From: Verrucomicrobiota bacterium
GTDB taxonomy: Bacteria > Verrucomicrobiota > Verrucomicrobiae > Chthoniobacterales > UBA10450
DNA length: 21,172 nt
Direction: 5' to 3'
NCBI GenBank assembly: GCA_005887855.1
Contig: VBQB01000257.1
Location: forward strand, 1 to 21,172
The first letter of the stretch is position 1, and the number at the start of each line of letters is the position of its first letter. Shown piece by piece: positions 12,955 through 20,152 of this stretch. The notes beneath the pieces were generated by a model. It was not told the DNA's origin. It made no database searches and saw nothing but the letters and a program-made list of their open reading frames with translations. The position numbers were made by a program, and so were the translations under genes.

Positions 12955-14349
12955 GTGAAGAGCGAGCCGAGAAAATTTCATTTTCTAGGGATCTGCGGGA
13001 CGGCCATGGGCTCGGTGGCGGCGGCACTGCGCGAGCGCGCCTTCAAAGTCACCGGTTCGGATGAAAATGTTTATCCGCCGATGTCACTCTTTCTGGAAAA
13101 GAAGGGCGTCGCGCTGAAGGAAGGCTATCGCGCCGAAAATATTCCGGCCGATGCCGATGTTGTGGTGATCGGTAACGCTATGAAGCGCGGCAATCCCGAA
13201 GTGGAGGCGGTGCTCAGTCGAAAACTACTTTATCTCTCTTTGCCGGAGGTTTTGAAAAATTATTTTCTGCGCGGCCGGCACAATCTCGTCGTCACTGGCA
13301 CGCACGGCAAAACCACGACGACGGCCCTTCTGACCTGGATCATGGAAAAGGCCGGACGCAAACCCGGTTATCTCATCGGCGGACTCCCGACAAATCTCGG
13401 ACAAGGTGCACGGCTGAACGACTCGGAATATTTCGTGATCGAAGGCGACGAGTACGATACGGCCTTCTTCGACAAGCGTTCGAAGTTCATTCATTACCTG
13501 CCGGAATTGCTGATCGTGAACAACATCGAGTTTGATCACGCGGACATTTTTAAGGATCTCGAAGAGATCAAGCTCAGCTTCGAGCGTTTGCTCAACATCG
13601 TTCCTCAAAATGGCATGGTGCTCCTGAATGGCGACGACGCCAATTGCGTAGAAGTCGCAAAAGATTGTCTCGCGCAGATGATTGAAGTGGGCTTCTCAAA
13701 GAATTGCGCGCAGCGAATTCGCGATTTGGCTTACTCGTCTGAAGGCTCGAGCTTCAAACTGGGCGAGGAGACTTTCGAAATCCCGCTTATCGGCGAATTC
13801 AATGTCCGCAACGCGGCGATGGCGGCGACAGCAGCGCGGTTTTACAATGTGCCGAAAGCAAAGATCGATAGTGCGTTCAAGAGTTTTTCGGGTATCGCGC
13901 GGCGGCAGGAAGTGCGCGGCGAAGAGCGCGGCGTGAAAGTGATTGATGATTTCGGCCATCATCCGACAGCCATAGCGCATACGCTCCAAGCGCTGCGTCA
14001 TCGTTACCCGGGCCACCGGCTTTGGGCGGTATTTGAGCCGCGCTCGAACACGACTCGTCGCGCCGTTTTTCAACAACAGCTTCCCGACGCGCTCAAACTG
14101 GCGGACGGTGTCTTCATCGCGCAAATCACCGAGCTGGAACAAATACCGGAAGAGGAGCGATTAGATCCAGTGGCTGTTGTGGACGCGATAGCCGACGCTG
14201 GCCGCCCTGCCTTTTACGAGAAGAACGCCGATTCCATTGTCGATCGAATCGTACCAATGCTAAGAACGAAAGACATTGTGACGGTTTTCAGCAATGGCGG
14301 ATTCGATAATATCCACGAGAAGCTATTGAAGAAACTGCGTGCACTGTAG
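12955..14349 (+). CDS. mpl: UDP-N-acetylmuramate:L-alanyl-gamma-D-glutamyl-meso-diaminopimelate ligase
   Basis: A 464-residue Mur ligase of the Mpl type. The Rossmann start FHFLGICGTAMGSVAAALRE and GSDENVYPPMS distinguish Mpl from MurC. The ATP-binding loop is GTHGKTTTT (residues 115-123), followed by GGLPTNLGQGARL, the typical VIEGDEYDTAFFDKRSKF, NNIEFDHADIF, GEFNVRNAAMAA, RRQEVRGE, DDFGHHPTAI and VFEPRSNTTRR. Mpl recycles the murein tripeptide by joining it to UDP-MurNAc in the cytoplasm, which implies meso-diaminopimelate peptidoglycan. The start GTG at 12955 places the family sequence at residue 8; no strong Shine-Dalgarno sequence is seen. The stop TAG (14347-14349) is part of the GTAG head of the left REP of the following RAYT unit. 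No other peptidoglycan recycling genes are in the window. Confidence 0.96.
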   Translation: MKSEPRKFHFLGICGTAMGSVAAALRERAFKVTGSDENVYPPMSLFLEKKGVALKEGYRAENIPADADVVVIGNAMKRGNPEVEAVLSRKLLYLSLPEVLKNYFLRGRHNLVVTGTHGKTTTTALLTWIMEKAGRKPGYLIGGLPTNLGQGARLNDSEYFVIEGDEYDTAFFDKRSKFIHYLPELLIVNNIEFDHADIFKDLEEIKLSFERLLNIVPQNGMVLLNGDDANCVEVAKDCLAQMIEVGFSKNCAQRIRDLAYSSEGSSFKLGEETFEIPLIGEFNVRNAAMAATAARFYNVPKAKIDSAFKSFSGIARRQEVRGEERGVKVIDDFGHHPTAIAHTLQALRHRYPGHRLWAVFEPRSNTTRRAVFQQQLPDALKLADGVFIAQITELEQIPEEERLDPVAVVDAIADAGRPAFYEKNADSIVDRIVPMLRTKDIVTVFSNGGFDNIHEKLLKKLRAL

Positions 14350-14368
14350 CGGCGGTCTATGACCGCCG
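14346..14368 (+). repeat. REP, left copy flanking the RAYT gene
   Basis: GTAG (14346-14349) followed by a perfect 8-bp stem CGGCGGTC/GACCGCCG with loop TAT. It is an inverted near-identical copy of 14832-14854; only one loop base differs. Confidence 0.9.
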
Positions 14369-14402
14369 AAAATCGAAACAGCGCCTCCATCGCCTCGAGC
14401 TG

Positions 14403-14827
14403 ATGTTCATGCGCTCGCGTATCTATTTTGTAACGGCTTGCGCAATCTTCTCGCAACAACCACGATCCACGAAAGTTTTGTTCGCTTTGCTAAAGAAGGG
14501 CCCGCGCATGGTGCCTGGATTGGCGCATATGTGTTGATGCCAGATCATCTTCACGCCTTCGTCACGATTGATGACGAAAGGCTTTCGCTCTCAGGCTGGA
14601 TGAAATCCCTGAAGAACGCTCTTTCGAAAACGTTGCGTTCCCGTAGCATTCCAACGCCCCACTGGCAGAAAACGTTTTTCGATCACGTGCTACGGAGCGC
14701 TGAATCTTGCACTGAGAAGTGGCAATACGTTCGCGAGAATCCTGTGCGCGCTAACTTGGTCAAGCGATGGGAAGATTGGCCGTTTCGCGGCGAGATCTTT
14801 GCATTGGAATATCGGTTGGAGTGCTAA
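14403..14827 (+). pseudogene. REP-associated tyrosine transposase (RAYT, TnpA_REP/Y1 family), frame broken near the N-terminus
   Basis: The main frame (from about 14441 to TAA 14827) encodes RNLLATTTIHESFVRFAKEG, the HUH motif in YVLMPDHLHAFV, LSGWMKSLKNALSKTL, HWQKTFFDHVLR and the catalytic-Tyr helix WQYVRENPVRANLVKRWEDW, all typical of Y1 (HUH) REP transposases. The canonical N-terminal strand, IYFVTACA, is present but in another frame, beginning at ATG 14403 or 14409. At about 14442-14444 a few residues usually found here (CTHNR-like) are missing. A loss of about 10-13 bases accounts for both the missing residues and the frame change. A TTG at 14438 could start a truncated protein that lacks the first beta strand. 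RAYTs nick and mobilise REP sequences; REPs in opposite orientation enclose this gene, 34 bases before its start and 4 bases after its stop. Confidence 0.85.
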
Positions 14828-14831
14828 GGAA

Positions 14832-14854
14832 CGGCGGTCACAGACCGCCGCTAC
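14832..14854 (-). repeat. REP, right copy flanking the RAYT gene
   Basis: On the minus strand GTAG (complement of 14851-14854) is followed by the perfect 8-bp stem CGGCGGTC/GACCGCCG with loop TGT. It is inverted relative to 14346-14368 and begins four bases after the RAYT stop codon. Confidence 0.9.
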
Positions 14855-14863
14855 AGAAGAAAA

Positions 14864-15352
14864 TTACTTCAGCGAAGCCGCCGCCGACGTGTGATCGTGC
14901 ACAATCCGCCAACCATCGGCGGTTTTGCGAAAGATTAACGTGAAGCGCCCGTGCGGCTGATCCTGCGCGCGTCTTAATTTCCAGCGGCCAAGGACAACTG
15001 CTGCGTCATTGCTGAGCGGCGTAATTTCAACGCTGGAGAAAGTGAGCACACCCATCTTAGCGCGGTCGGAATATTTCTTCTGATAACGGTCATGCACGGT
15101 TTCCCAGCCCCGTGCTACGGTGTCTTCTGAAACAAAAATTATCGATTTCGCGTGCGCGTATCCGTTCATGAATCCATCAACGTCGCCGCGATTCCAAGCT
15201 TCCTGTTGGGCTTGAAGCACGGAGCGAATCTGGGCAGCTATGATGGTGCTATCCGGCTCTTGGGTGAGCGATGCTGCTGAAATTGACAAAGAAGCAGCCG
15301 ACAACCAAACGGCCGCGGCCGAAATGAAGAGCGTGAGAGCGATTGGGCGCAT
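14864..15352 (-). CDS. exported SnoaL/DUF4440-like protein
   Basis: A 162-residue protein from ATG 15352. A hydrophobic signal peptide (MRPIALTLFISAAAVWLSAA, then SLSISAASL) is followed by a single NTF2-like fold: IRSVLQAQQEAWNRGDVDGF, then MNGYAHAKSIIFVSEDTVAR, GWETVHDRYQKKYSDRA, LGRWKLRR and FTLIFRKTADGWRIVHDHTS. The AWNRGDVDGFM and WRIVHDH patterns are typical of DUF4440/SnoaL-like proteins, which bind small ligands or act as simple enzymes; no activity can be assigned. A TTG ten codons upstream (15382) is a possible alternative start, but the signal peptide fits the ATG better. It ends just after the right REP and is divergent from gspD. The 180 bases between 15353 and 15532 hold no other gene. 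Confidence 0.8.
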   Translation of the reverse strand: MRPIALTLFISAAAVWLSAASLSISAASLTQEPDSTIIAAQIRSVLQAQQEAWNRGDVDGFMNGYAHAKSIIFVSEDTVARGWETVHDRYQKKYSDRAKMGVLTFSSVEITPLSNDAAVVLGRWKLRRAQDQPHGRFTLIFRKTADGWRIVHDHTSAAASLK

Positions 15353-15480
15353 GAAGCCGGTGCTGCGAGAGTTCAGGTCCAACGATAGCGGATCATTTGC
15401 AACCGCGACGATTTTTTATAAGCTAGCTCCGCGGCGTCCGGTCCGAGCATCGGAGTTTTGTTTCGACCGGGCGAAGTAGC

Positions 15481-15509
15481 TTGACGCGCCATCCTGAATT
15501 TATTAGCAT
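15481..15509 (+). promoter_or_regulatory. candidate sigma-70 promoter of gspD
   Basis: TTGACG (15481-15486, five of six consensus bases), a 17-base spacer, then TAGCAT (15504-15509, four of six). The transcript would start near 15516, some 17 bases before the GTG start of gspD. Confidence 0.45.
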
Positions 15510-15532
15510 TCTCGCCCACCATAAATAACACC

Positions 15533-17854
15533 GTGGATCGACTCTTTTGCATCGCGGCGCTTGCCCTTGTTGCGGCGACGGGCGTCTCAGGCCAGGTCGC
15601 GCCTGACCCGCGTAAGCCAAGTCCCGCTATCCCGAGAGAGAACCCTCCTCCGCCGACAAATCCAACGGCGCCAGCTGGCGCGCCCGACACGGTTCGGCTC
15701 CAGTTTCCAAACAGCGACGTGGTCGATGTGCTGCATCTTTACGAGCAGCTCACAGGCAAAAAACTGGTGATGGACAATTTTGTGCAGGGCAAGGTGAATA
15801 TTTTCATCACCAAAGATGTATCCCGCGAGGAGGCGATCAAAATTATCGAGACGAGCCTCGCCTTGAACGGAATCTCTGTGATTCCGGGAGATCGGGACAT
15901 TGTCGAAGTCGTTGGCGCCGGCCAGAATCCTCGAAAAGCCGCGGTCCCGATTCTTTCTGACCTGGCGGACGTTCCGGCGGGCAATCCGGTCATCAGCTTT
16001 TTATTCAAGCTTCAGTACGCGGACCCGCAGGAACTTCAACAAGTGTTAATGGCATATTTCCAGGGAAGCACAGGCTCAATCAATATTCTGGCCCTGCCGA
16101 AATCGTCGAGTCTTTTGGTGACACAGAACGCGGATATCATTCGCCAGCTCGCCAGCGTGATTGAGCAAGTGGACGTGGCACCCGCAGAGGTGGTAAGCGA
16201 GTTTATCAAGCTCGACCGCGCGGATGCGACCAAGGTAGTTGAGATGCTTAAGGACGTTTTCGAGAAGGGCAGTCAACCGTCGAGTCAGCCCGGGATCCGC
16301 AGTGTGCGGGTGCCTCCGTCTGTGCCGCAACCGATGCCAGTTGAAAGTGAGATTGGCGGGCTGGGGGCTGGGCTATCCGAAGAAGCAGTCGTCGTGGGTA
16401 AAATCAAACTCACCGCCGACGTTCGCACCAACCGCATTCATGTCGTGACGCGGCCGATCAACATGCCGTTCATTCGCAAATTAATCCGTGAGTTTGACGC
16501 CAATGTTGAGTTTGGAAAACCGGTCACGCGCCCATTGAGATACATTTCGGCCGGCGATGTTCTTCCGGTTCTGGTTCAGTCTTTAACGGAGCCAGGTACT
16601 ACAGCCCAGGCCGGCGCGGAAGGTGGCGCGAGTCCGCCGCCGCAGGCTCAGCCTGGCCGCACCTCCACCCCATCGCCCTACACGGGCGGAACAACGGGCA
16701 CCTCGACCACTTCGACCGGAACCACGCTAAACATTTCCGAAGAACTTACGACGCAGCCAGTGGACACTGTGCCCAAGGCGGTCACGGTCGGCAACGCCAA
16801 GCTAATCGCCGATCAGCGCGCGAATGCGATCATTGTGCTCGGCAGTCGCGAAGTCGTGGTAAAGGTAGAAAAGATTCTCGATGAAATGGACGTCAAGGCG
16901 CCGCAAGTCGCGCTGAGCACAGTTGTCGGCCAATTGCAGCTCAGCAACAACGAGGAATTCGGCGCTGATTACTTCGCAAAGTACCACAACAGGTTCATCG
17001 GCAGCTCGCGCAACAACGCGGTGTTCGGCGACAATGATCCGAACATTCCCCTCCCCACTGGTTCACCCGGTGGCCAACTTCTCGATCCTGCCAATCTGAT
17101 CAACTTCAGCCGAATCATCAGGAATGTGGGTACCGGGACCAACATTTATCTCGCAGCGGGCGACGCCTTCGCAGCGATTGTGCACGTCTTGGAGTCGACG
17201 GGTAAATTCAAAATCATTTCGCGACCGACGGTTTTCACAAGCAACAACAAGAAGGCTATCATCGCCTCAGGCCAGGAGGTTCCGGTTCCAGTAAACACCC
17301 TTACAAATGCTACGACTGTTAACAACGTAGCGTCGGTATCATCAAGCATCGAATACAAGAAAGTCGCATTGCAACTCGAGGTGGTGCCTCTGATTAATTC
17401 CGAGAAGGAAGTGTCGCTCGATATACTTCAGAAGATCGATGCCCTCGGCAACAACAGACTTGTTAGCGGGAACTTGATCCCGGAAATCAACACGCGTTAT
17501 ATTCGTACGAATGTTTCCGCCCCAAACAAATCAACTATTGTGCTTGGCGGATTGATCGAAGACAATAAGCAAAGAAATTCTACGGGCATTCCTTATCTTT
17601 CTCGGATCCCGTACGTGGGGGCTCTTTTCCGCAGTACGAAGGACACTCGGACTCGTCAGGAACTGATCATTCTAATGCGCCCAGAGGTCACGCTAACCAA
17701 ACTGGATGCTTATCGGCTCCGCCAAAAACAGGAGGATAGGACACACTTTGGACCTGAGCTAGAGCAGGACGATTGCCCGGAATGTCCCAAACCAAGGGAG
17801 GGCAAACAATTAACCTTACCACCGCCCGATATTCCCGCAGCGAAAGATATGTAG
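15533..17854 (+). CDS. gspD: type II secretion system secretin GspD
   Basis: A 773-residue outer-membrane secretin. A signal peptide (MDRLFCIAALALVAATGVSG) and a Pro-rich linker lead into the N0 domain at residue 53 (VRLQFPNSDVVDVLHLYEQL, then TGKKLVMDNFVQGKVNIFIT), followed by N1-N3 repeats (FKLQYADPQELQQVLMAYF, FIKLDRADATKVVEMLKDVF, RPLRYISAGDVLPVLVQSL). A Gly/Ser/Thr-rich low-complexity stretch lies around residues 375-405. The C-terminal secretin pore domain spans about 536-720, with VPVPVNTL, YKKVALQLEVVPLIN, the conserved STIVLGGLIEDN and IPYLSRIPYVGALFRSTKD. The end has a CPEC motif. GspD forms the channel through which folded proteins leave the cell. Start is GTG 15533, chosen because the signal peptide begins there; no Shine-Dalgarno sequence is seen. 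It is first of a plus-strand unit with a peptidoglycan-binding gene and gspE. Confidence 0.95.
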   Translation: MDRLFCIAALALVAATGVSGQVAPDPRKPSPAIPRENPPPPTNPTAPAGAPDTVRLQFPNSDVVDVLHLYEQLTGKKLVMDNFVQGKVNIFITKDVSREEAIKIIETSLALNGISVIPGDRDIVEVVGAGQNPRKAAVPILSDLADVPAGNPVISFLFKLQYADPQELQQVLMAYFQGSTGSINILALPKSSSLLVTQNADIIRQLASVIEQVDVAPAEVVSEFIKLDRADATKVVEMLKDVFEKGSQPSSQPGIRSVRVPPSVPQPMPVESEIGGLGAGLSEEAVVVGKIKLTADVRTNRIHVVTRPINMPFIRKLIREFDANVEFGKPVTRPLRYISAGDVLPVLVQSLTEPGTTAQAGAEGGASPPPQAQPGRTSTPSPYTGGTTGTSTTSTGTTLNISEELTTQPVDTVPKAVTVGNAKLIADQRANAIIVLGSREVVVKVEKILDEMDVKAPQVALSTVVGQLQLSNNEEFGADYFAKYHNRFIGSSRNNAVFGDNDPNIPLPTGSPGGQLLDPANLINFSRIIRNVGTGTNIYLAAGDAFAAIVHVLESTGKFKIISRPTVFTSNNKKAIIASGQEVPVPVNTLTNATTVNNVASVSSSIEYKKVALQLEVVPLINSEKEVSLDILQKIDALGNNRLVSGNLIPEINTRYIRTNVSAPNKSTIVLGGLIEDNKQRNSTGIPYLSRIPYVGALFRSTKDTRTRQELIILMRPEVTLTKLDAYRLRQKQEDRTHFGPELEQDDCPECPKPREGKQLTLPPPDIPAAKDM

Positions 17855-17868
17855 TAAGCTGGCGCCTT

Positions 17869-18276
17869 ATGAAACGAATAACTCTCGCCTTAATTCTTGG
17901 CCTTAGCGCAACCATCGCGCGGGGCGACGAATATGCTATCATCGACGATATTTTTCGTTCGCCTGATCCATTGGCGCAACGAGACGAGTACGGGCTGCTC
18001 CATCAGGGGAAGGGTGTGAACGCCACTGACTTCGCACCACGCTACAAGTGGCGATGGTGTTACTACTTCAAGGCTTCCGAACAACTCATTGTGCAACCTG
18101 CTTATGTAGGCTCGTTGCAAACGGCATTGCGCCGGCTGGGTTATTATTGCGGCCCCATCAATGGCGTGTTTACCCCGGAAGTAAGTGACGCCATTGCGCG
18201 GCTTCAAAAGAATTATTCCATACGCGTCACCGGCACGCTTACCGATCCCGTCCGACGAGCGTTACACATGCCCTGA
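17869..18276 (+). CDS. exported peptidoglycan-binding domain protein in the T2SS unit
   Basis: A 135-residue protein. A signal peptide (MKRITLALILGLSATIARG) precedes a mature chain with an unassigned first half (DEYAIIDDIFRSPDPLAQRD, RYKWRWCYYFKASEQL) and a C-terminal PG_binding_1-type domain of about 55 residues: VGSLQTALRRLGYYCGPING, then VFTPEVSDAIARLQKNYSIR and VTGTLTDPVRRALHMP. This is the three-helix fold that binds murein in many hydrolases; no catalytic domain is attached. The ATG at 17869 is 14 bases after the gspD stop and the gene ends 10 bases before gspE, so it belongs to the same transcript. It may anchor or position the secretin in the wall, or be a secreted product; both are inference. 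The open frame extends upstream into gspD but the signal peptide fixes the start. Confidence 0.85.
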   Translation: MKRITLALILGLSATIARGDEYAIIDDIFRSPDPLAQRDEYGLLHQGKGVNATDFAPRYKWRWCYYFKASEQLIVQPAYVGSLQTALRRLGYYCGPINGVFTPEVSDAIARLQKNYSIRVTGTLTDPVRRALHMP

Positions 18277-18286
18277 CTTGTCCTAA

Positions 18287-20026
18287 ATGAGCTCGGCCGC
18301 CAGTCAATCGCTGATTAACTTGCTCCTGGAAAGCGGTGTGTCGTCGCGTGAGGAAGCCGCACAGTTGACCTCGAACCTAAACGGCGGTTCGTGGGTGGGC
18401 CAGATGCTTGATTCCGGCAAAGTGGACGAACAACGCTTCCTCGGCGCGATCGGAAATTTCTTCCGCGTACCGCTTATCTCGATCGACGCCAGGAAAATCG
18501 ACCGGACGACATTGTCGATCTTGCCGAGCCGTTTCGTTTTTCAACACCACATTCTGCCTATCGAGGTGAAGGAAAATTCCGTCGTGCTGGCAACCTACGA
18601 TCTGTTTAATTCGGTAGGCCGACAGCTCGCCGCGCAGCTCTTGAAACAACCGGCAGAATGGGTGCTCGTGCCGCGCGGACAAATTCTGCGTGCAATGAAG
18701 ACGCTTTACGGCGTCGGCGCGGAGACTTTCGATGAAATCCTGAAAACGAGCCGCGCATTCGAGGTCTTGCAGGACGGCGAGACGAGCACTGATTTGAATG
18801 CGGACGATCCGGAGGCGTCCGTGGTCAAATTCGTAAATCAAATCATTCGCGAGGCGATCCTCGAGCGGGCGACCGACATTCACGTCGAGCCGCTCGAGAA
18901 CGATTTGCGCATTCGTTATCGGATCGATGGAATTTTACACGAGATCGCAGTGCCGCCGCAGTTGCGCCTCTTGCAATCGGCCATCATCTCCCGCCTGAAA
19001 GTGATGGCCCACATGGATATCGCCGAACGCCGGTTGCCCCAGGACGGGCGCATGAATTTGCAGGCGACCAATCAAAATATCGATGTGCGTGTCTCAACAA
19101 TTCCCACGGTTAACGGCGAATCGATTAGTTTGCGCCTACTCAGCCGCGGCGAGCAACAGTTCGGTTTCGATCGGCTTGACCTGGGTAAAAAGCAGGAGAG
19201 CATCATTCGCCATCTCCTTGCGCAACCCAACGGAATCATTTTGCTCACGGGCCCGACCGGCTGCGGAAAATCCACCTCGCTCTATTGCTTCCTCAGTAGC
19301 ATCAATTCAGTGCAGCGACGCATCATCACGATCGAAGAACCGGTCGAATATCGAATTCCCGGTGTCTCGCAGATCGACGTGAAGCCAGAGATCGATCTCA
19401 CTTTCGCAAAAGGTCTTCGCCATATATTGCGCCAGGATCCCAATGTGGTCATGGTCGGCGAGATTCGCGATGTCGAAACCGCGGATATCGCAATCCGCGC
19501 GGCCATGACCGGTCACCTCGTTTTCAGCACGCTGCATACAAACGATGCGGTCGGCGGCATCACGCGCTTGCTCGACATGGATGTCGAGCCGTTTCTGCTT
19601 GCCTCGGTGGTGAAAGCATTCATAGCGCAACGACTCGTGCGCACGATCTGTCCAGACTGCGTGCAGTTAGTGGATTATCCGCGAGAATATCTTGGCGAGA
19701 TCAGTTTTCCGGTAAAAGAACTTGGCACTCGCTTCCGTCGTGGCGTCGGTTGTGATCAATGCCGGCAGACTGGTTATCAGGGCCGCGCCGCAATCTATGA
19801 AATTTGCGTCGTAACCGAGCCGCTGCGGAAATTGATCATGCAAAAGCGCGATGGCGGCGAACTGAAACAGTGCGCGGTCATCGAGGGCATGGAGACTTTG
19901 CGGCAGGATGGCTGGCGGCGTGTCGCACAAGGCAAAACAACCATCGAAGAAGTTGTGCGCGTTACGCAAACCGACGAGGTAATGGCGGAAACAACGGAAG
20001 AAGCCGAGCCGGTCATGGCGGGATAA
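18287..20026 (+). CDS. gspE: type II secretion/type IV pilus assembly ATPase GspE/PilB
   Basis: A 579-residue secretion ATPase. The N-terminal domain (1-150) includes LLESGVSSREEAAQLTSNL and FFRVPLISIDARKID, as in GspE/PilB N-domains. The ATPase part has VVKFVNQIIREAILERATDI HVEP, RYRIDGILHE, the Walker A GPTGCGKSTS (about 322-331), the Asp box region ITIEEPVEY, Walker B-like VVMVGEIRDVETADIA, and the His box HLVFSTLHTNDAVGG. A Cys4 zinc site is formed by CPDC (455-458) and CDQC (489-492), the usual GspE insertion. The protein powers pseudopilus or pilus extension from the cytoplasm. It follows gspD and the peptidoglycan-binding gene in one unit; the remaining T2SS genes (gspF, gspG) are not in the window. 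The ATG at 18287 follows the previous stop by 10 bases. GspE and PilB cannot be told apart from sequence alone; gspD favours GspE. Confidence 0.95.
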   Translation: MSSAASQSLINLLLESGVSSREEAAQLTSNLNGGSWVGQMLDSGKVDEQRFLGAIGNFFRVPLISIDARKIDRTTLSILPSRFVFQHHILPIEVKENSVVLATYDLFNSVGRQLAAQLLKQPAEWVLVPRGQILRAMKTLYGVGAETFDEILKTSRAFEVLQDGETSTDLNADDPEASVVKFVNQIIREAILERATDIHVEPLENDLRIRYRIDGILHEIAVPPQLRLLQSAIISRLKVMAHMDIAERRLPQDGRMNLQATNQNIDVRVSTIPTVNGESISLRLLSRGEQQFGFDRLDLGKKQESIIRHLLAQPNGIILLTGPTGCGKSTSLYCFLSSINSVQRRIITIEEPVEYRIPGVSQIDVKPEIDLTFAKGLRHILRQDPNVVMVGEIRDVETADIAIRAAMTGHLVFSTLHTNDAVGGITRLLDMDVEPFLLASVVKAFIAQRLVRTICPDCVQLVDYPREYLGEISFPVKELGTRFRRGVGCDQCRQTGYQGRAAIYEICVVTEPLRKLIMQKRDGGELKQCAVIEGMETLRQDGWRRVAQGKTTIEEVVRVTQTDEVMAETTEEAEPVMAG

Positions 20027-20049
20027 GCCGCTGACGATCCTAAACGCGT

Positions 20050-20086
20050 GGTCATCCCGAGCCGCGCAGACGGCGAGGGACCTCAC
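20050..20086. repeat. GTCATCCCGAG-type palindromic repeat
   Basis: An imperfect palindrome: TCCC (20055-20058)-GA-GCCG (20061-20064), loop CGCAGA, CGGC (20071-20074)-GA-GGGA (20077-20080). The two GA pairs face each other inside the stem. It begins GTCATCCCGAG and ends GGGACCTCAC, resembling GTCATCC(T/C)GAGCG-type repeats that I recall from several bacterial phyla. It lies between the convergent gspE and rpe genes, where no clear intrinsic terminator is visible. Confidence 0.6.
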
Positions 20087-20152
20087 CGGTCACTCCCAAA
20101 TGACTTCTTACCCAAATCTCTCACTTCGGATCATGTGTCCGCACCAGATCGT

